Part shown: piece by piece, positions 36,616-44,347 of the stretch
Layout of the letters: each line of letters opens with the position of its first letter
How positions within the stretch are numbered: position 1 is the first letter of the stretch
DNA from: JAIBCC01 sp963763855
Lineage (GTDB): Bacteria > Acidobacteriota > Blastocatellia > Pyrinomonadales > Pyrinomonadaceae
Direction: 5' to 3'
Assembly (NCBI GenBank): GCA_963763855.1
Contig: CAVXPU010000013.1
Coordinates: 134,282 to 198,281 of the forward strand
Length of the DNA stretch: 64,000 bases
Position numbers and translations under genes: made by a program
Notes under the pieces: generated by a model
What the model saw: the letters and a program-made list of their open reading frames with translations, nothing else
Told to the model about the DNA's origin: nothing
Database searches by the model: none

Positions 36616-36735
36616 AATCGAAAATATCACAATGCACTATCATTTGATTGGAATATCGAGTACACCTTTCCCAAGTTAGACCAAATGAAAGAATTGAAGT
36701 CTTTACCTAATTTGCATATCATTTTAGCGAGGTAA
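36616..36735 (+). pseudogene. Remnant of the 3' end of an unknown gene
   Basis: A short open frame without a start ends LPNLHIILAR then TAA at 36733. The peptide (SFDWNIEYTFPKLDQMKELK and onward) looks coding. The next remnant starts 5 bp later behind a GAGG ribosome site, the layout of a two-gene operon. It also contains the 25-nt stretch at 36632 that resembles the start of mpl. Confidence 0.3.
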
Positions 36736-36739
36736 CGAG

Positions 36740-36965
36740 ATGAGTTTGCGGTAACCAAAAGGAAAACAATTAAAACCAAATGATGCTGAAATTGAAAGAA
36801 TTGCGAAATTACAGGGCAAAAACCTTTTGATTTTGATGAAGCCGTTGGCGAACGTTCGCAACTTTGGAAAACGGCGAATTCAAAGAGTTCGAAAAATTGC
36901 TCAAAGATATTCGTGTTTCTGATAAGGATTTTCAGAGAATTAGCGGTTTGACGTTAATTTCATAA
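36740..36965 (+). pseudogene. Broken small gene (about 75 codons), unknown family
   Basis: Starts ATGAGTTTGCGG behind GAGGTAACGAG, then has an in-frame TAA at codon 5 and at least two frame changes. Joining frames gives PKGKQLKPNDAEIERIAKLQ, then FDFDEAVGERSQLWKT, then EFKEFEKLLKDIRVSDKDFQ and TLIS with a stop. Acidic, short and paired with an upstream remnant, it recalls an antitoxin, but I cannot assign a family. The breaks may be real decay or the same indel errors seen elsewhere in the window. Confidence 0.35.
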
Positions 36966-36991
36966 AACTAGTCTGAAATCAAAAACGTAAC

Positions 36992-37963
36992 CTATAAACG
37001 GGGATTCAAATAGAATTTGGGTTTTGGTCTTTTTTCAATAGGCAATTTCATAATCAAATCAATTTCAGACAAAATCTTTGAATTTTCCTTGTTCAATTTC
37101 TTATCAAGTTTTTCTGAAATTTGAAAATCTTTTTGAGCCTCTTCTTTGTTGCCCTGAAATAGCCTCAAAATAGCTCTTACCTGAAACGACCGAAAATTTT
37201 GAGGATTTTGTTCAATAAACTTTGAAAGCCTGATAAACGAGCTGGTAGAACTTTCATTTGGCTTTTCATTCACAGATTCTTTCTCCAAATAAAAACCTTG
37301 ATAAATGTCGTCGATTGCTCCGCTCAAATCATCACCCAACCCTTTGATTATTCCTCTATCTACGTAACCTGAAGGCACATTCGGTGTCATTTCGATTGAT
37401 TTATTATAATCCTTTAACGCCCCTTCAAAGTTGCCAACTGAAAAATAAAGAATCGCTCTATCAATGTAAACGGCAGCTAAATTCGGTTTTAATTGAACGG
37501 CTTTAGCATAATCCGCCAACGCTTTTTCATTTTCTCCTTTATCAGAAAAAATATTTGCTCTTCCGTGATAAGGCTCTGCATAATTAGCGTTTATTGAGAT
37601 TGCTTTCTCGAAATCCGCCAATGCCTTGTCATGGTTCTTTAAGAAATAGTATGAAACTCCTCGGTGTTGGTAAGCTTCCTCAATCCCTTTCATATTTGGG
37701 AATCTGTCAATTACTGCATTAAAATCAAAAATTGCTTCGAGAGGCTTTCTTAAAATAACTTTTGCGATACCGCGGTAATAAATTGCATCGAACGCTTGCG
37801 GATTTATGTTAATCGCGTCATCAAAAGTCAAAATTGCTTGTTCATATTGTCCCTGTTGAAAAAGACTGAAACCATTTTTGAATAGTTCTTGAGACTTATT
37901 ATTTTGAGCGGATATCGTCAAAGAGAAGATAAGAAGAAAGGTTATAAAGCAAAGAGATTTCAT
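36992..37963 (-). CDS. Exported TPR-repeat protein
   Basis: 323 residues: signal peptide (SLCFITFLLIFSLTISAQ), then six or seven TPR units, e.g. GFSLFQQGQYEQAILTFDDA, YYFLKNHDKALADFEKAI, NIFSDKGENEKALADYAKAV and ILYFSVGNFEGALKDYNKSI. A C-terminal tail of about 60 residues is lysine-rich. It is divergent from mpl by about 80 bp and is not part of the larger TPR pair. Function beyond protein binding is unknown. Confidence 0.85.
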   Translation of the reverse strand: MKSLCFITFLLIFSLTISAQNNKSQELFKNGFSLFQQGQYEQAILTFDDAININPQAFDAIYYRGIAKVILRKPLEAIFDFNAVIDRFPNMKGIEEAYQHRGVSYYFLKNHDKALADFEKAISINANYAEPYHGRANIFSDKGENEKALADYAKAVQLKPNLAAVYIDRAILYFSVGNFEGALKDYNKSIEMTPNVPSGYVDRGIIKGLGDDLSGAIDDIYQGFYLEKESVNEKPNESSTSSFIRLSKFIEQNPQNFRSFQVRAILRLFQGNKEEAQKDFQISEKLDKKLNKENSKILSEIDLIMKLPIEKRPKPKFYLNPRL

Positions 37964-38042
37964 TGGTTTATGATAAACTCAATTTGCAAATTTGGTCAAA
38001 ATATATTGCCTTGCTAAAATAATAATTCTTTATTAATCGCTA

Positions 38043-39467
38043 ATGAAATCAAGAAAAATGCACTATCATTTAATCGGAATATGCGGAACGGCGATGGCTT
38101 CGCTGGCGGGAATGCTGCAGGCACGTGGACACAAGGTTACGGGTTCGGATCAGAACGTCTATCCGCCGATGTCAACACAGCTTGAGGCTCTCGGGATCGA
38201 GATTTTGAATGGCTATAAGGCTGAAAATGTGGACATCGGAGCGGATTGCACGGTTGTCGGCAATGCGATTTCGCGTGGAAATCCTGAGCTTGAAGAAGTT
38301 TTGAATCGCAAACTTTTGTATCGTTCGCAAGCAGAAATTGTTAAAGAAGAATTCATTCGTGGAAGGCGTTCGCTTGTGATTGCGGGCACGCACGGGAAAA
38401 CGACGACAACGAGTATTGCGACCTGGGTTTGCGAAGTCGGTGGACTTAATCCGAGTTTCCTTATCGGCGGAATTGTGCAGAATTTTGGTGCAAGTTTTCG
38501 CGTAACCGAAAGCAATTATTTCGTAATCGAAGGCGACGAATACGACACCGCATATTTCGATAAAAAGCCGAAATTTATGCAATATTTGCCTGAAATTGCA
38601 ATTGTCAACAACGTCGAATTCGATCATGCCGACATTTACCGAGATCTTTGGGAAATCAAATATCAATTCTCGCGTTTGATGAATTTGGTGCCGTCGAATG
38701 GACGTTTGATCGTCGGGATTGATTCGCCGGTTGCGAAAGAAGTTTTGGATGAAATGCAGGGAAAATTGCACACGCAAGTTGAAACTTTCGGCACTTCTGA
38801 CGAAGCAAAATGGCAAGCTCGCTACATCGATTTTTCGGGCGACGTAACAAGGTTCACCGTGTTCAAAGAAGGACATTCGTGGGGCGAATTTGAAACGCAT
38901 TTGATCGGCGAATTCAATGTTCGCAACTGTTTAGCGGTGATTATCGCGGCGGACGCGTGGGGAATTTCCAAAGAAAAAATGCAGGAAGCCTTCCGCACAT
39001 TTAAATCGGTAAAACGCCGCGTAGAAATTCGCGGTATCGAAAAAGGCGTTACGGTAATCGATGATTTTGCACATCACCCGACCGCCGTTGAAGAAACTTT
39101 GAAAGCCTTGCGGATGAAATATGAAGGCAAGCGTCTGATCGCGGTTTTTGAACCGAGAAGTTGGTCGTCGCGTCTCGGAATTTTTCAAGAACCCTACACT
39201 AAAGCTTTTAACTACGCTGATTACGTTATTATCGCCGGAGTTTACAACACCGCGAAAGCGAGTGAACTCGGAAAAGTTTTGGACGTTGAAGAATTGGTTC
39301 AGCAAATAAAGATGCAAGGAAAAACGGCTATTTGTCTGCCCGATGCGGACGCAATTGTCGAACATTTAACTCCTGAAATGAAGGAAGGCGATGTGGTTGC
39401 AATCATGTCAAACGGCGGTTTCGGCGGAATTCACGATAAAGTTTTGAATGTTTTGAAAGAAGGTTAA
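38043..39467 (+). CDS. mpl: UDP-N-acetylmuramate:L-alanyl-gamma-D-glutamyl-meso-diaminopimelate ligase
   Basis: 474 residues, Mur-ligase fold. The N-terminal GICGTAMASLAGMLQARGH and TGSDQNVYPPMST motifs distinguish Mpl from MurC. The ATP loop is AGTHGKTTTTS (about 118-128), followed by EGDEYDTAYFDKKPKF and the C-terminal DDFAHHPTAV and FEPRSWSSR. Mpl reattaches recycled tripeptide to UDP-MurNAc in peptidoglycan recycling, and the S66 carboxypeptidase at 44348 fits the same pathway. The start could be the ATG at 38043 or, five codons later, 38058. Confidence 0.93.
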   Translation: MKSRKMHYHLIGICGTAMASLAGMLQARGHKVTGSDQNVYPPMSTQLEALGIEILNGYKAENVDIGADCTVVGNAISRGNPELEEVLNRKLLYRSQAEIVKEEFIRGRRSLVIAGTHGKTTTTSIATWVCEVGGLNPSFLIGGIVQNFGASFRVTESNYFVIEGDEYDTAYFDKKPKFMQYLPEIAIVNNVEFDHADIYRDLWEIKYQFSRLMNLVPSNGRLIVGIDSPVAKEVLDEMQGKLHTQVETFGTSDEAKWQARYIDFSGDVTRFTVFKEGHSWGEFETHLIGEFNVRNCLAVIIAADAWGISKEKMQEAFRTFKSVKRRVEIRGIEKGVTVIDDFAHHPTAVEETLKALRMKYEGKRLIAVFEPRSWSSRLGIFQEPYTKAFNYADYVIIAGVYNTAKASELGKVLDVEELVQQIKMQGKTAICLPDADAIVEHLTPEMKEGDVVAIMSNGGFGGIHDKVLNVLKEG

Positions 39468-39473
39468 ATTTAG

Positions 39474-39932
39474 TTGCCAACTGCGGAAATAAAAGAAGTT
39501 ATCAATGCATCAGCCGCTGACGTTTTTGATTTGATTCACGATTACAAACGGCGGCTTGAATGGGATACTCTTTTGCAAAAAGCCTACCTTGAAGCGGAAT
39601 TCACAACCGCTGGAAAAGACGCAATTTCCGTTTGCCAAGGCAAAATGATTCTCGGCGGATTTGCTTTGCGAACACAATACATCACCTTTGAACGCGGAAA
39701 AGTTGCAGCGATTAAAATGCTCAATCAACCGCCTTTTTTCGATACTTTTGCGGCATCAATCAGACATTTTGAGATTGACAAAAATATTTCGGAAGTTGTT
39801 TATCGGGTTAATTTTACGTCTAAACCAAAATTCCTCAGACCGATTTTGCATCCGATTATGAAAGTTGTTTTGGTTTGGGAAACTAAGAAAAGATTGGCGG
39901 CTTTGAAAATTTTTTTCGAGAAGAAAAGTTAA
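39474..39932 (+). CDS. SRPBCC (polyketide cyclase/START-like) family protein
   Basis: 152 residues with a TTG start 6 bp after the mpl stop and an AAGG site. The fold signature is the opening EVINASAADVFDLIHDYKRR, which fits the START-like helix-grip family, plus the terminal helix. The ligand is unknown. It is cotranscribed with mpl by position. It overlaps the convergent Uma2 gene by 4 bp. Confidence 0.75.
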   Translation: MPTAEIKEVINASAADVFDLIHDYKRRLEWDTLLQKAYLEAEFTTAGKDAISVCQGKMILGGFALRTQYITFERGKVAAIKMLNQPPFFDTFAASIRHFEIDKNISEVVYRVNFTSKPKFLRPILHPIMKVVLVWETKKRLAALKIFFEKKS

Positions 39933-40585
39933 ATTTGGCTCTTAATCCAATTTCTAAAATCTCGCAAAATCGCCGTTTGACCTTCGGTTTTGGTGCGTAA
40001 AACAAATTCGGTTAAAACTTCAGCAGTTAAAATTGAAAACGAAAGACTGTGCGAAATTTCTTCATACTTTCCACTAACTAATTGATAAATTTTGACTTCC
40101 GCTCCAACATAACGCCAAATTTCCTTGACTCCAAAAGATGCGTAAATCGGGAATTTGTCCCAAGAATCGTTGGTTGTATCAATTTCGATGACCACATCAG
40201 GCGGCGGAACGACCGATGTATCAAAATTGTCTAAACCTATGATAAATTTTGCATTTTCGACATAAAAACAAACATCGGGTTCTGCTCCTCTTTTCTCGAA
40301 TTCTAATTTATAAGTAGTAGAGCCAAAGTCTTCAAGGTCTAAATTTAATTCCTCAGACAAAATTTGACCGAAATTGTGAAAGATAGCTTTTGATTTCTCA
40401 ATATTTTGTCTTGGAGTTGTAATTGAAAGTTTTCCGTTATCGAACCAAATTCGGCGGGCGGGGAAATTTTCCATCTTGCTAACCAAATTTTCATAGTCTT
40501 CCCACGAAACACCATAAACCTTTGTCACAGAATTATTTGGAAGTGTTTTGACGGTTGAAAATAAATCTAATTCGGTTGCAATCAT
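39929..40585 (-). CDS. Uma2 family (DUF820) putative endonuclease
   Basis: 218 residues of the PD-(D/E)XK-like Uma2 family. Typical features are VSWEDYENLVSKM, WFDNGKLSI, the acidic EPDVCFYV and VVPPPDVVIEIDTTNDSW motif with active-site Asp and Glu, then GVKEIWRYVG. The family is expanded in cyanobacteria and Acidobacteriota; its biological role is unclear. There is no obvious partner. It lies downstream of the putative selenoprotein gene by 40 bp and could be read from the same transcript. Confidence 0.85.
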   Translation of the reverse strand: MIATELDLFSTVKTLPNNSVTKVYGVSWEDYENLVSKMENFPARRIWFDNGKLSITTPRQNIEKSKAIFHNFGQILSEELNLDLEDFGSTTYKLEFEKRGAEPDVCFYVENAKFIIGLDNFDTSVVPPPDVVIEIDTTNDSWDKFPIYASFGVKEIWRYVGAEVKIYQLVSGKYEEISHSLSFSILTAEVLTEFVLRTKTEGQTAILRDFRNWIKSQI

Positions 40586-40625
40586 TGTATAACTTTACGT
40601 CTGTTTAACTTTTATTTCAAGAAAA

Positions 40626-41138
40626 TTAACCTATCGCACAAACCATTCCTTCATAATCAGGTTTATCCGAAACAGTTTCATTGATAAATGCACCTATAAT
40701 TTCGCCTTTGTGAATCAGAAATGTGCCGGGCATTTGCCAAACATCACCAATCGGCTTACCAATTCCGTGTTTAAACGCTTCCAGACCGCGAACAAAACTT
40801 TTTATTCCTAAAACTTGTGTAAAACTGCCGGTTTCCAATCCAAATTCGTTGTAAAGTTTTTTTTCAGGATCGCTAAAACGCGGCAAATCTGCCACACCAT
40901 ATTGAGCAAAAAAATCTTTCGCTTTTTCTTCATTTGCCATTGAAACAAACGCTAACTGCGTTCCGTTTGCTGTCAAGGTTTCACGTTTTTTCGCAACTTC
41001 GCTGACAGCTTCACGACAAAATGTTCAGCCAAAATGACGTAAGAAAATCAACAAAACGGGCGAATTGCTGTTTAATTTAGCCAAACTTATTTCGCTTTGC
41101 GATTTATATCGTTGGAGAATTTCTGTGGAAATTTTCAT
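40626..41138 (-). CDS. Putative selenoprotein: AhpC/TSA_2 (SelU/PRXL2-like) peroxiredoxin with in-frame UGA in UxxC
   Basis: An uninterrupted 170-codon frame apart from one TGA at 41027-41025 (codon 38). It reads ...VLLIFLRHFG-TGA-TFCREAVSEVAKK..., then ADLPRFSDPEKKLYNEFGLE and GKPIGDVWQMPGTFLIHKG, the AhpC-TSA_2 (SelU/FAM213) pattern. Relatives have FLRxFGCxxCR, so TGA replaces exactly the first redox cysteine, keeping Cys41 as partner. No frameshift is needed, unlike the other broken genes here. A tRNA-Sec gene 6 kb away shows that this genome encodes UGA decoding. The protein would reduce peroxides or disulfides. It starts 2 bp after the ribA stop. The alternative is a TGC/TGT to TGA miscall. 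Confidence 0.82.
40986..41021 (-). promoter_or_regulatory. Candidate bacterial SECIS hairpin after the UGA
   Basis: Beginning 3 nt after the UGA, UUUUGUCGU (41021-41013) pairs with GCGAAAAAA (40994-40986) except for one G-A mismatch. Above an internal loop, GCU/AGC closes an apical loop GUC. The loop begins with G and lies 18 nt after the UGA, inside the spacing usual for bacterial SECIS elements. The upper stem is short (3 bp), so this is only a candidate. Confidence 0.4.
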
Positions 41139-41140
41139 AA

Positions 41141-41794
41141 TTAACTTACCAAATTTAACAAATGCCCCATCTGGAATTTCTTCACACTTAAGTACTTTTG
41201 CGTATCTTTCGAAGGTTTGAATTCAATCGGAAGACGTTTAACGATTTCCAATCCGCCGTCACGCATTGCTTGCAGTTTTTCAGGATTATTAGACATTGCT
41301 TTCACCCTTTTCACGCCCAAATCCTTCAAAATTTCTACGCATTGATGATATTCTCGCAGGTCAACTTCTAAACCAAGTTGGGTATTCGCTTCAATCGTGT
41401 CGGCACCTTCATCTTGCAGTGCGTAAGCCCGGATTTTGTTGATTATTCCGATTCCGCGACCTTCTTGTTGCTGGTAAACAATTACGCCACAGCCTTCTTT
41501 TTCGATCGTTTCCATCGCCCTTTGCAATTGCAAACCGCAATCGCATTTGATTGAATGAAAAACGTCGCCGGTCAAACATTGCGAGTGAATTCTCACCGGA
41601 ACCGCCACATTTTCATTCAATTCACCTTTGAAAACACAGACGAATTCCTCGACGCTCGTCAGCGATTTATAACCAGCGATACGAAATTCTCCGAATTCGG
41701 TCGGAAGTCGGGCTTCGGCTACTTTTTCTATTGATTTTATTGTTGGATAAATGGTTGTTGTTGCTTTCGCAACGGTAGTTAAACGTTCGATCAT
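41141..41794 (-). CDS. ribA: GTP cyclohydrolase II
   Basis: 217 residues, stand-alone GTP cyclohydrolase II, the first step of riboflavin synthesis. Zinc ligands are in CLTGDVFHSIKCDCGLQL (three Cys). The catalytic region is VVYQQQEGRGIGIINKIRAY, and DTIEANTQLGLEVDLREY and NNPEKLQAM follow. The ATG at 41794 has GGGGGAG upstream; the longer frame to 41851 lacks one. Not fused to RibB. Its stop is 2 bp from the selenoprotein ATG, indicating translational coupling. The TlpA-like gene lies 63 bp upstream. Confidence 0.93.
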   Translation of the reverse strand: MIERLTTVAKATTTIYPTIKSIEKVAEARLPTEFGEFRIAGYKSLTSVEEFVCVFKGELNENVAVPVRIHSQCLTGDVFHSIKCDCGLQLQRAMETIEKEGCGVIVYQQQEGRGIGIINKIRAYALQDEGADTIEANTQLGLEVDLREYHQCVEILKDLGVKRVKAMSNNPEKLQAMRDGGLEIVKRLPIEFKPSKDTQKYLSVKKFQMGHLLNLVS

Positions 41795-41857
41795 TGCTCC
41801 CCCTTGCTCTTGTTTAGATGATATTCGCTGAAACTTCAGGTTCGGATTCAACTGATT

Positions 41858-42520
41858 TTAAGGCTTCTTAAAAACAACCGTTTTCTTTTCGTCTTCGCAA
41901 GCTTCGATTTCTTTCTTTGCGTTAGCACCTTTTGCTTCTACAGCCGGCAAACCAAGTTTTTGACGGATAAACTTTTCGGCTTCAATTTCGATTAGTTCAC
42001 CATTGGCGATGAAAGCTTTTTTGAGTAAAACATCGCCGTCTTTTCTCAGGTTTGAAGGTTCGATAAAGAGATTCCAAGGCGAACCCCATTTTCGTGTGTC
42101 GCCAAGATCTTTGCGATAGTTGTAGTGCAATGTTTTCTCGCGGAGTTCTTTAGAATCGGATTCAACAACAGCTTGAAAGGTTATCTTTTTTTCATCGAGG
42201 CTGGCTTTCATTTCCTCGATTGTTCCATATTCGCCAACTCCAATGATATCTAAACCCGCCGTTTTATATTTCTCATACATTTTTTGAACAAAAGGTGCTT
42301 CATGCTTCCAATTTCCACACCACGGTGCAAAATAAACGACCAAAACAAGTTTTTTACCAGCGGCAAATTGGCGTAAATTTACACTCTTTCCGTCCCGAAT
42401 CGTTTTGTAAGTCCAATCCTTATATTTGAATTCTTTTTCCACCAAAGGTGATTGTTCGTTTTGTGCAAAAGCCAAGCTAAAGCATGAAAATAGTATGATT
42501 AACGATATAAATAATTTCAT
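41858..42520 (-). CDS. Exported thioredoxin-fold (TlpA/redoxin-like) protein with CGNW active site
   Basis: 220 residues with a signal peptide (LFISLIILFSCFSLAFAQ). The thioredoxin fold is clear in LVLVVYFAPWCGNWKHEAPF, but the usual second cysteine of CxxC is tryptophan, so there is one active-site cysteine. The rest (GLDIIGVGEYGTIEEMKASL) fits the redoxin group. It may act as a peroxidatic or mixed-disulfide protein rather than a disulfide exchanger. It precedes ribA and the selenoprotein gene, so the three could form a redox-linked operon. The tryptophan codon is TGG, not TGA. Confidence 0.8.
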   Translation of the reverse strand: MKLFISLIILFSCFSLAFAQNEQSPLVEKEFKYKDWTYKTIRDGKSVNLRQFAAGKKLVLVVYFAPWCGNWKHEAPFVQKMYEKYKTAGLDIIGVGEYGTIEEMKASLDEKKITFQAVVESDSKELREKTLHYNYRKDLGDTRKWGSPWNLFIEPSNLRKDGDVLLKKAFIANGELIEIEAEKFIRQKLGLPAVEAKGANAKKEIEACEDEKKTVVFKKP

Positions 42521-42645
42521 TTCCTAAGAGTTTCTCCAATACAAAGACTAAACTTTCAGATGCTGAAAAACAAGCAAATTTTGCTTATCTTTTCAAACAA
42601 GTTATAATTCTCCGCAGTAACTTTTCAGGAGAATTTCACTAAATA

Positions 42646-43074
42646 ATGAGTAATCAACCGACAGTTTCAGACATTTTTCGTAGAGCCTTGGCTATTAGAG
42701 AAGGCAATTCGGGTATTTCTTACGTTGACATTAAATCGCGTTTGGTAAGCGAATTTGGCGGGATGCCTTTTCCGAATCCAAGTAAATTAACGATTCCCGA
42801 GTATGACAATATTGCTCCGGAAGAGGATTGGACTGCCGGCTTGCCCGTTGTTTTACGCGGAATTCAAACTGAGGATTGGAACGAAATCGCACACGGAATA
42901 ATCATAAGTCTCGAGCAGGTTGAGAATTTTCCGAAAAACACAGGTCGTGAAGATGCACCTGAAAGAGAATGGCACGATAGAAACAAAGGCATCGCAGAAG
43001 CCGAGAAAAAGAACATGGACAAATGGATGCCGGAAGAATTGATGGCGATGGCTCAGAAAAACATGAAAATATAA
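42646..43074 (+). CDS. Hypothetical soluble protein
   Basis: 142 residues without signal peptide or membrane segment; I recognise no family. It is acidic and tryptophan-rich near the middle (PEEDWTAGLPVVLRGIQTED), with an alternating Lys/Glu tail. AGGAG lies about 15 bp before the ATG. It stands alone on the plus strand, divergent from the TlpA-like gene, and is followed by a deleted response-regulator gene. Confidence 0.65.
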   Translation: MSNQPTVSDIFRRALAIREGNSGISYVDIKSRLVSEFGGMPFPNPSKLTIPEYDNIAPEEDWTAGLPVVLRGIQTEDWNEIAHGIIISLEQVENFPKNTGREDAPEREWHDRNKGIAEAEKKNMDKWMPEELMAMAQKNMKI

Positions 43075-43099
43075 CGTTTTTGTGAGACAAATAGCTCCG

Positions 43100-43355
43100 A
43101 TGAAAATTTTACTCATCGAAAATGAAACCCTTGTTCGTATTGGAATTCGCACTACTTTACTTGCCGAAAGTGATTTTGAGATAGTTGCAGATCGTTGGAG
43201 CGATGTCGAACAAGGAAATTGCCTTCTCGATGGATATTTCGGAAAATACTGTCAAAACTCATGTAAAAAATATCTTCGAAAAACTAGGCGTTTCGGATCG
43301 AACTGCCGCAACGACAACCGCGATTAAGCGAAGTTTGGTGAGGATTGAAGTATAA
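43100..43355 (+). pseudogene. Internally deleted NarL/LuxR-type response regulator
   Basis: It starts as a receiver domain (MKILLIENETLVRIGIRTTL, about 35 codons). After about 43200, in another frame, it becomes the end of a LuxR helix-turn-helix (MDISENTVKTHVKNIFEKLG, then SDRTAATTTAIKRSL). About 130 codons between, including the phosphorylated aspartate region, are missing. The remaining pieces cannot make a working regulator. This is a deletion, or a chimeric assembly join, rather than a single-base error. No sensor kinase is adjacent. Confidence 0.75.
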
Positions 43356-43427
43356 GAATTTACGCGGCTTCAAATAAGATTTCCTTAGATTTACACGCTC
43401 CGTAACATTCACATTCCGATAAATTCG

Positions 43428-43868
43428 TTATTTGCCGATTGCAAATACCAAACCGGCAATAATAAAACCAAGACTAACCGCCGCGATTATAATATTCCCC
43501 AAAATCGAATCGTTTTTCTTCAGAACTGCTTCTTGCGGATTTTCAGGATTGAAATAAACCTTCACAGGTTTGCCAACCGCGTAAGGTGCAATCATTCTTT
43601 TTAGCGATGAAACGCTCGCCGGTTGGCTGTAAACCTGTGGATTTGGCGAAAGTTTGTCTGCAATAAAAGTCTCGCCACGAACGACATAACTAAATTTCAC
43701 GTAAGGCTCAAGCGAACTTCCGTGGTCTAGAATTCTGCTTTCCAAAACCTTTCCGCTTGCCGCAATCCATTTGCTAGTCGCGAGCTGCCGCTTTAATGTC
43801 CACGCGAAATAAATTCCGATACCAATACCGACAGCGATTGAAACAAAGCCGAAAATCTGATTATTCAT
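43428..43868 (-). CDS. DUF3592 membrane protein
   Basis: 146 residues from the ATG at 43868 with two membrane helices, one at each end (IFGFVSIAVGIGIGIYFAW and NIIIAAVSLGFIIAGLVFAI). Between them lies the DUF3592 core: SKWIAASGKVLESRI, then YVKFSYVVRGETF and PYAVGKPVKVYFNPENPQEA. The family is common in bacterial inner membranes; its function is unknown. The longer frame to 43937 reaches a low-complexity tract and is rejected. Confidence 0.8.
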   Translation of the reverse strand: MNNQIFGFVSIAVGIGIGIYFAWTLKRQLATSKWIAASGKVLESRILDHGSSLEPYVKFSYVVRGETFIADKLSPNPQVYSQPASVSSLKRMIAPYAVGKPVKVYFNPENPQEAVLKKNDSILGNIIIAAVSLGFIIAGLVFAIGK

Positions 43869-43935
43869 ATGATTTATTATAGACAAAATCCCAAAATATA
43901 AAAAATGACTGAAAATCCAGAAAAATAAATTTAAC

Positions 43936-43987
43936 AAAAAAACCCCAAACCCCCCCCCCCCAAAAAAAAAAACCCAAAAAAAAAAAC
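43936..43987. repeat. Poly-A/poly-C low-complexity tract
   Basis: About 52 bases of only A and C: A7, C4, A3, C12, A11, C3, A11. A run of 12 C in AT-rich DNA is out of character. It is most easily explained as a misassembly or unpolished join. It separates the DUF3592 gene from a truncated remnant, which supports a damaged junction. Confidence 0.8.
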
Positions 43988-44024
43988 ATTATTTATTTAA
44001 GGAGTTACGAACTCCCAATATTAA

Positions 44025-44232
44025 TTATAGAGTAAAAATAACTTCTTTTTTGTAAATCATTTCAGCGTATTCAAAATTCGGATTTTCAGCTTTATCTAAA
44101 ATAAACTTCGCTTCTTCCATATTTTTAATTAATTGATGAATATCAAAATATTGCTTGCTAACATCAGCCTTAAAATTAAACAGCAAATTCTTAACAAAAC
44201 GCGAACTTTGAGCTGATTCGTCAAAGATTAGC
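44025..44232 (-). pseudogene. C-terminal remnant of an unknown protein
   Basis: An open minus-strand frame without a start encodes ESAQSSRFVKNLLFNFKADV, then QLIKNMEEAKFILDKAENP and EMIYKKEVIFTL then stop. Another frame upstream (KYEKIAANL) could join it with one base change. I do not recognise it. A hairpin GGAGTTACGAACTCC (44001-44015) lies between its stop and the low-complexity tract. The rest of the gap 43988-44347 shows nothing else. Confidence 0.35.
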
Positions 44233-44347
44233 AGCTATTTTCTCATACTTGATTTGAAAACAACATTTTCTTTAAGTAATCCAAGTTTTTGCTATACTGC
44301 GAGAGTTATAAAATCTACGATATGGTACAAATTTTTGTTTTGCGATT

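Noticed and set aside
38172..38900. Long open frame (242 codons) on the minus strand opposite mpl
   Set aside because: It lies fully inside the well-conserved mpl gene, has low-complexity Phe/Arg/Asn composition and no family signature.
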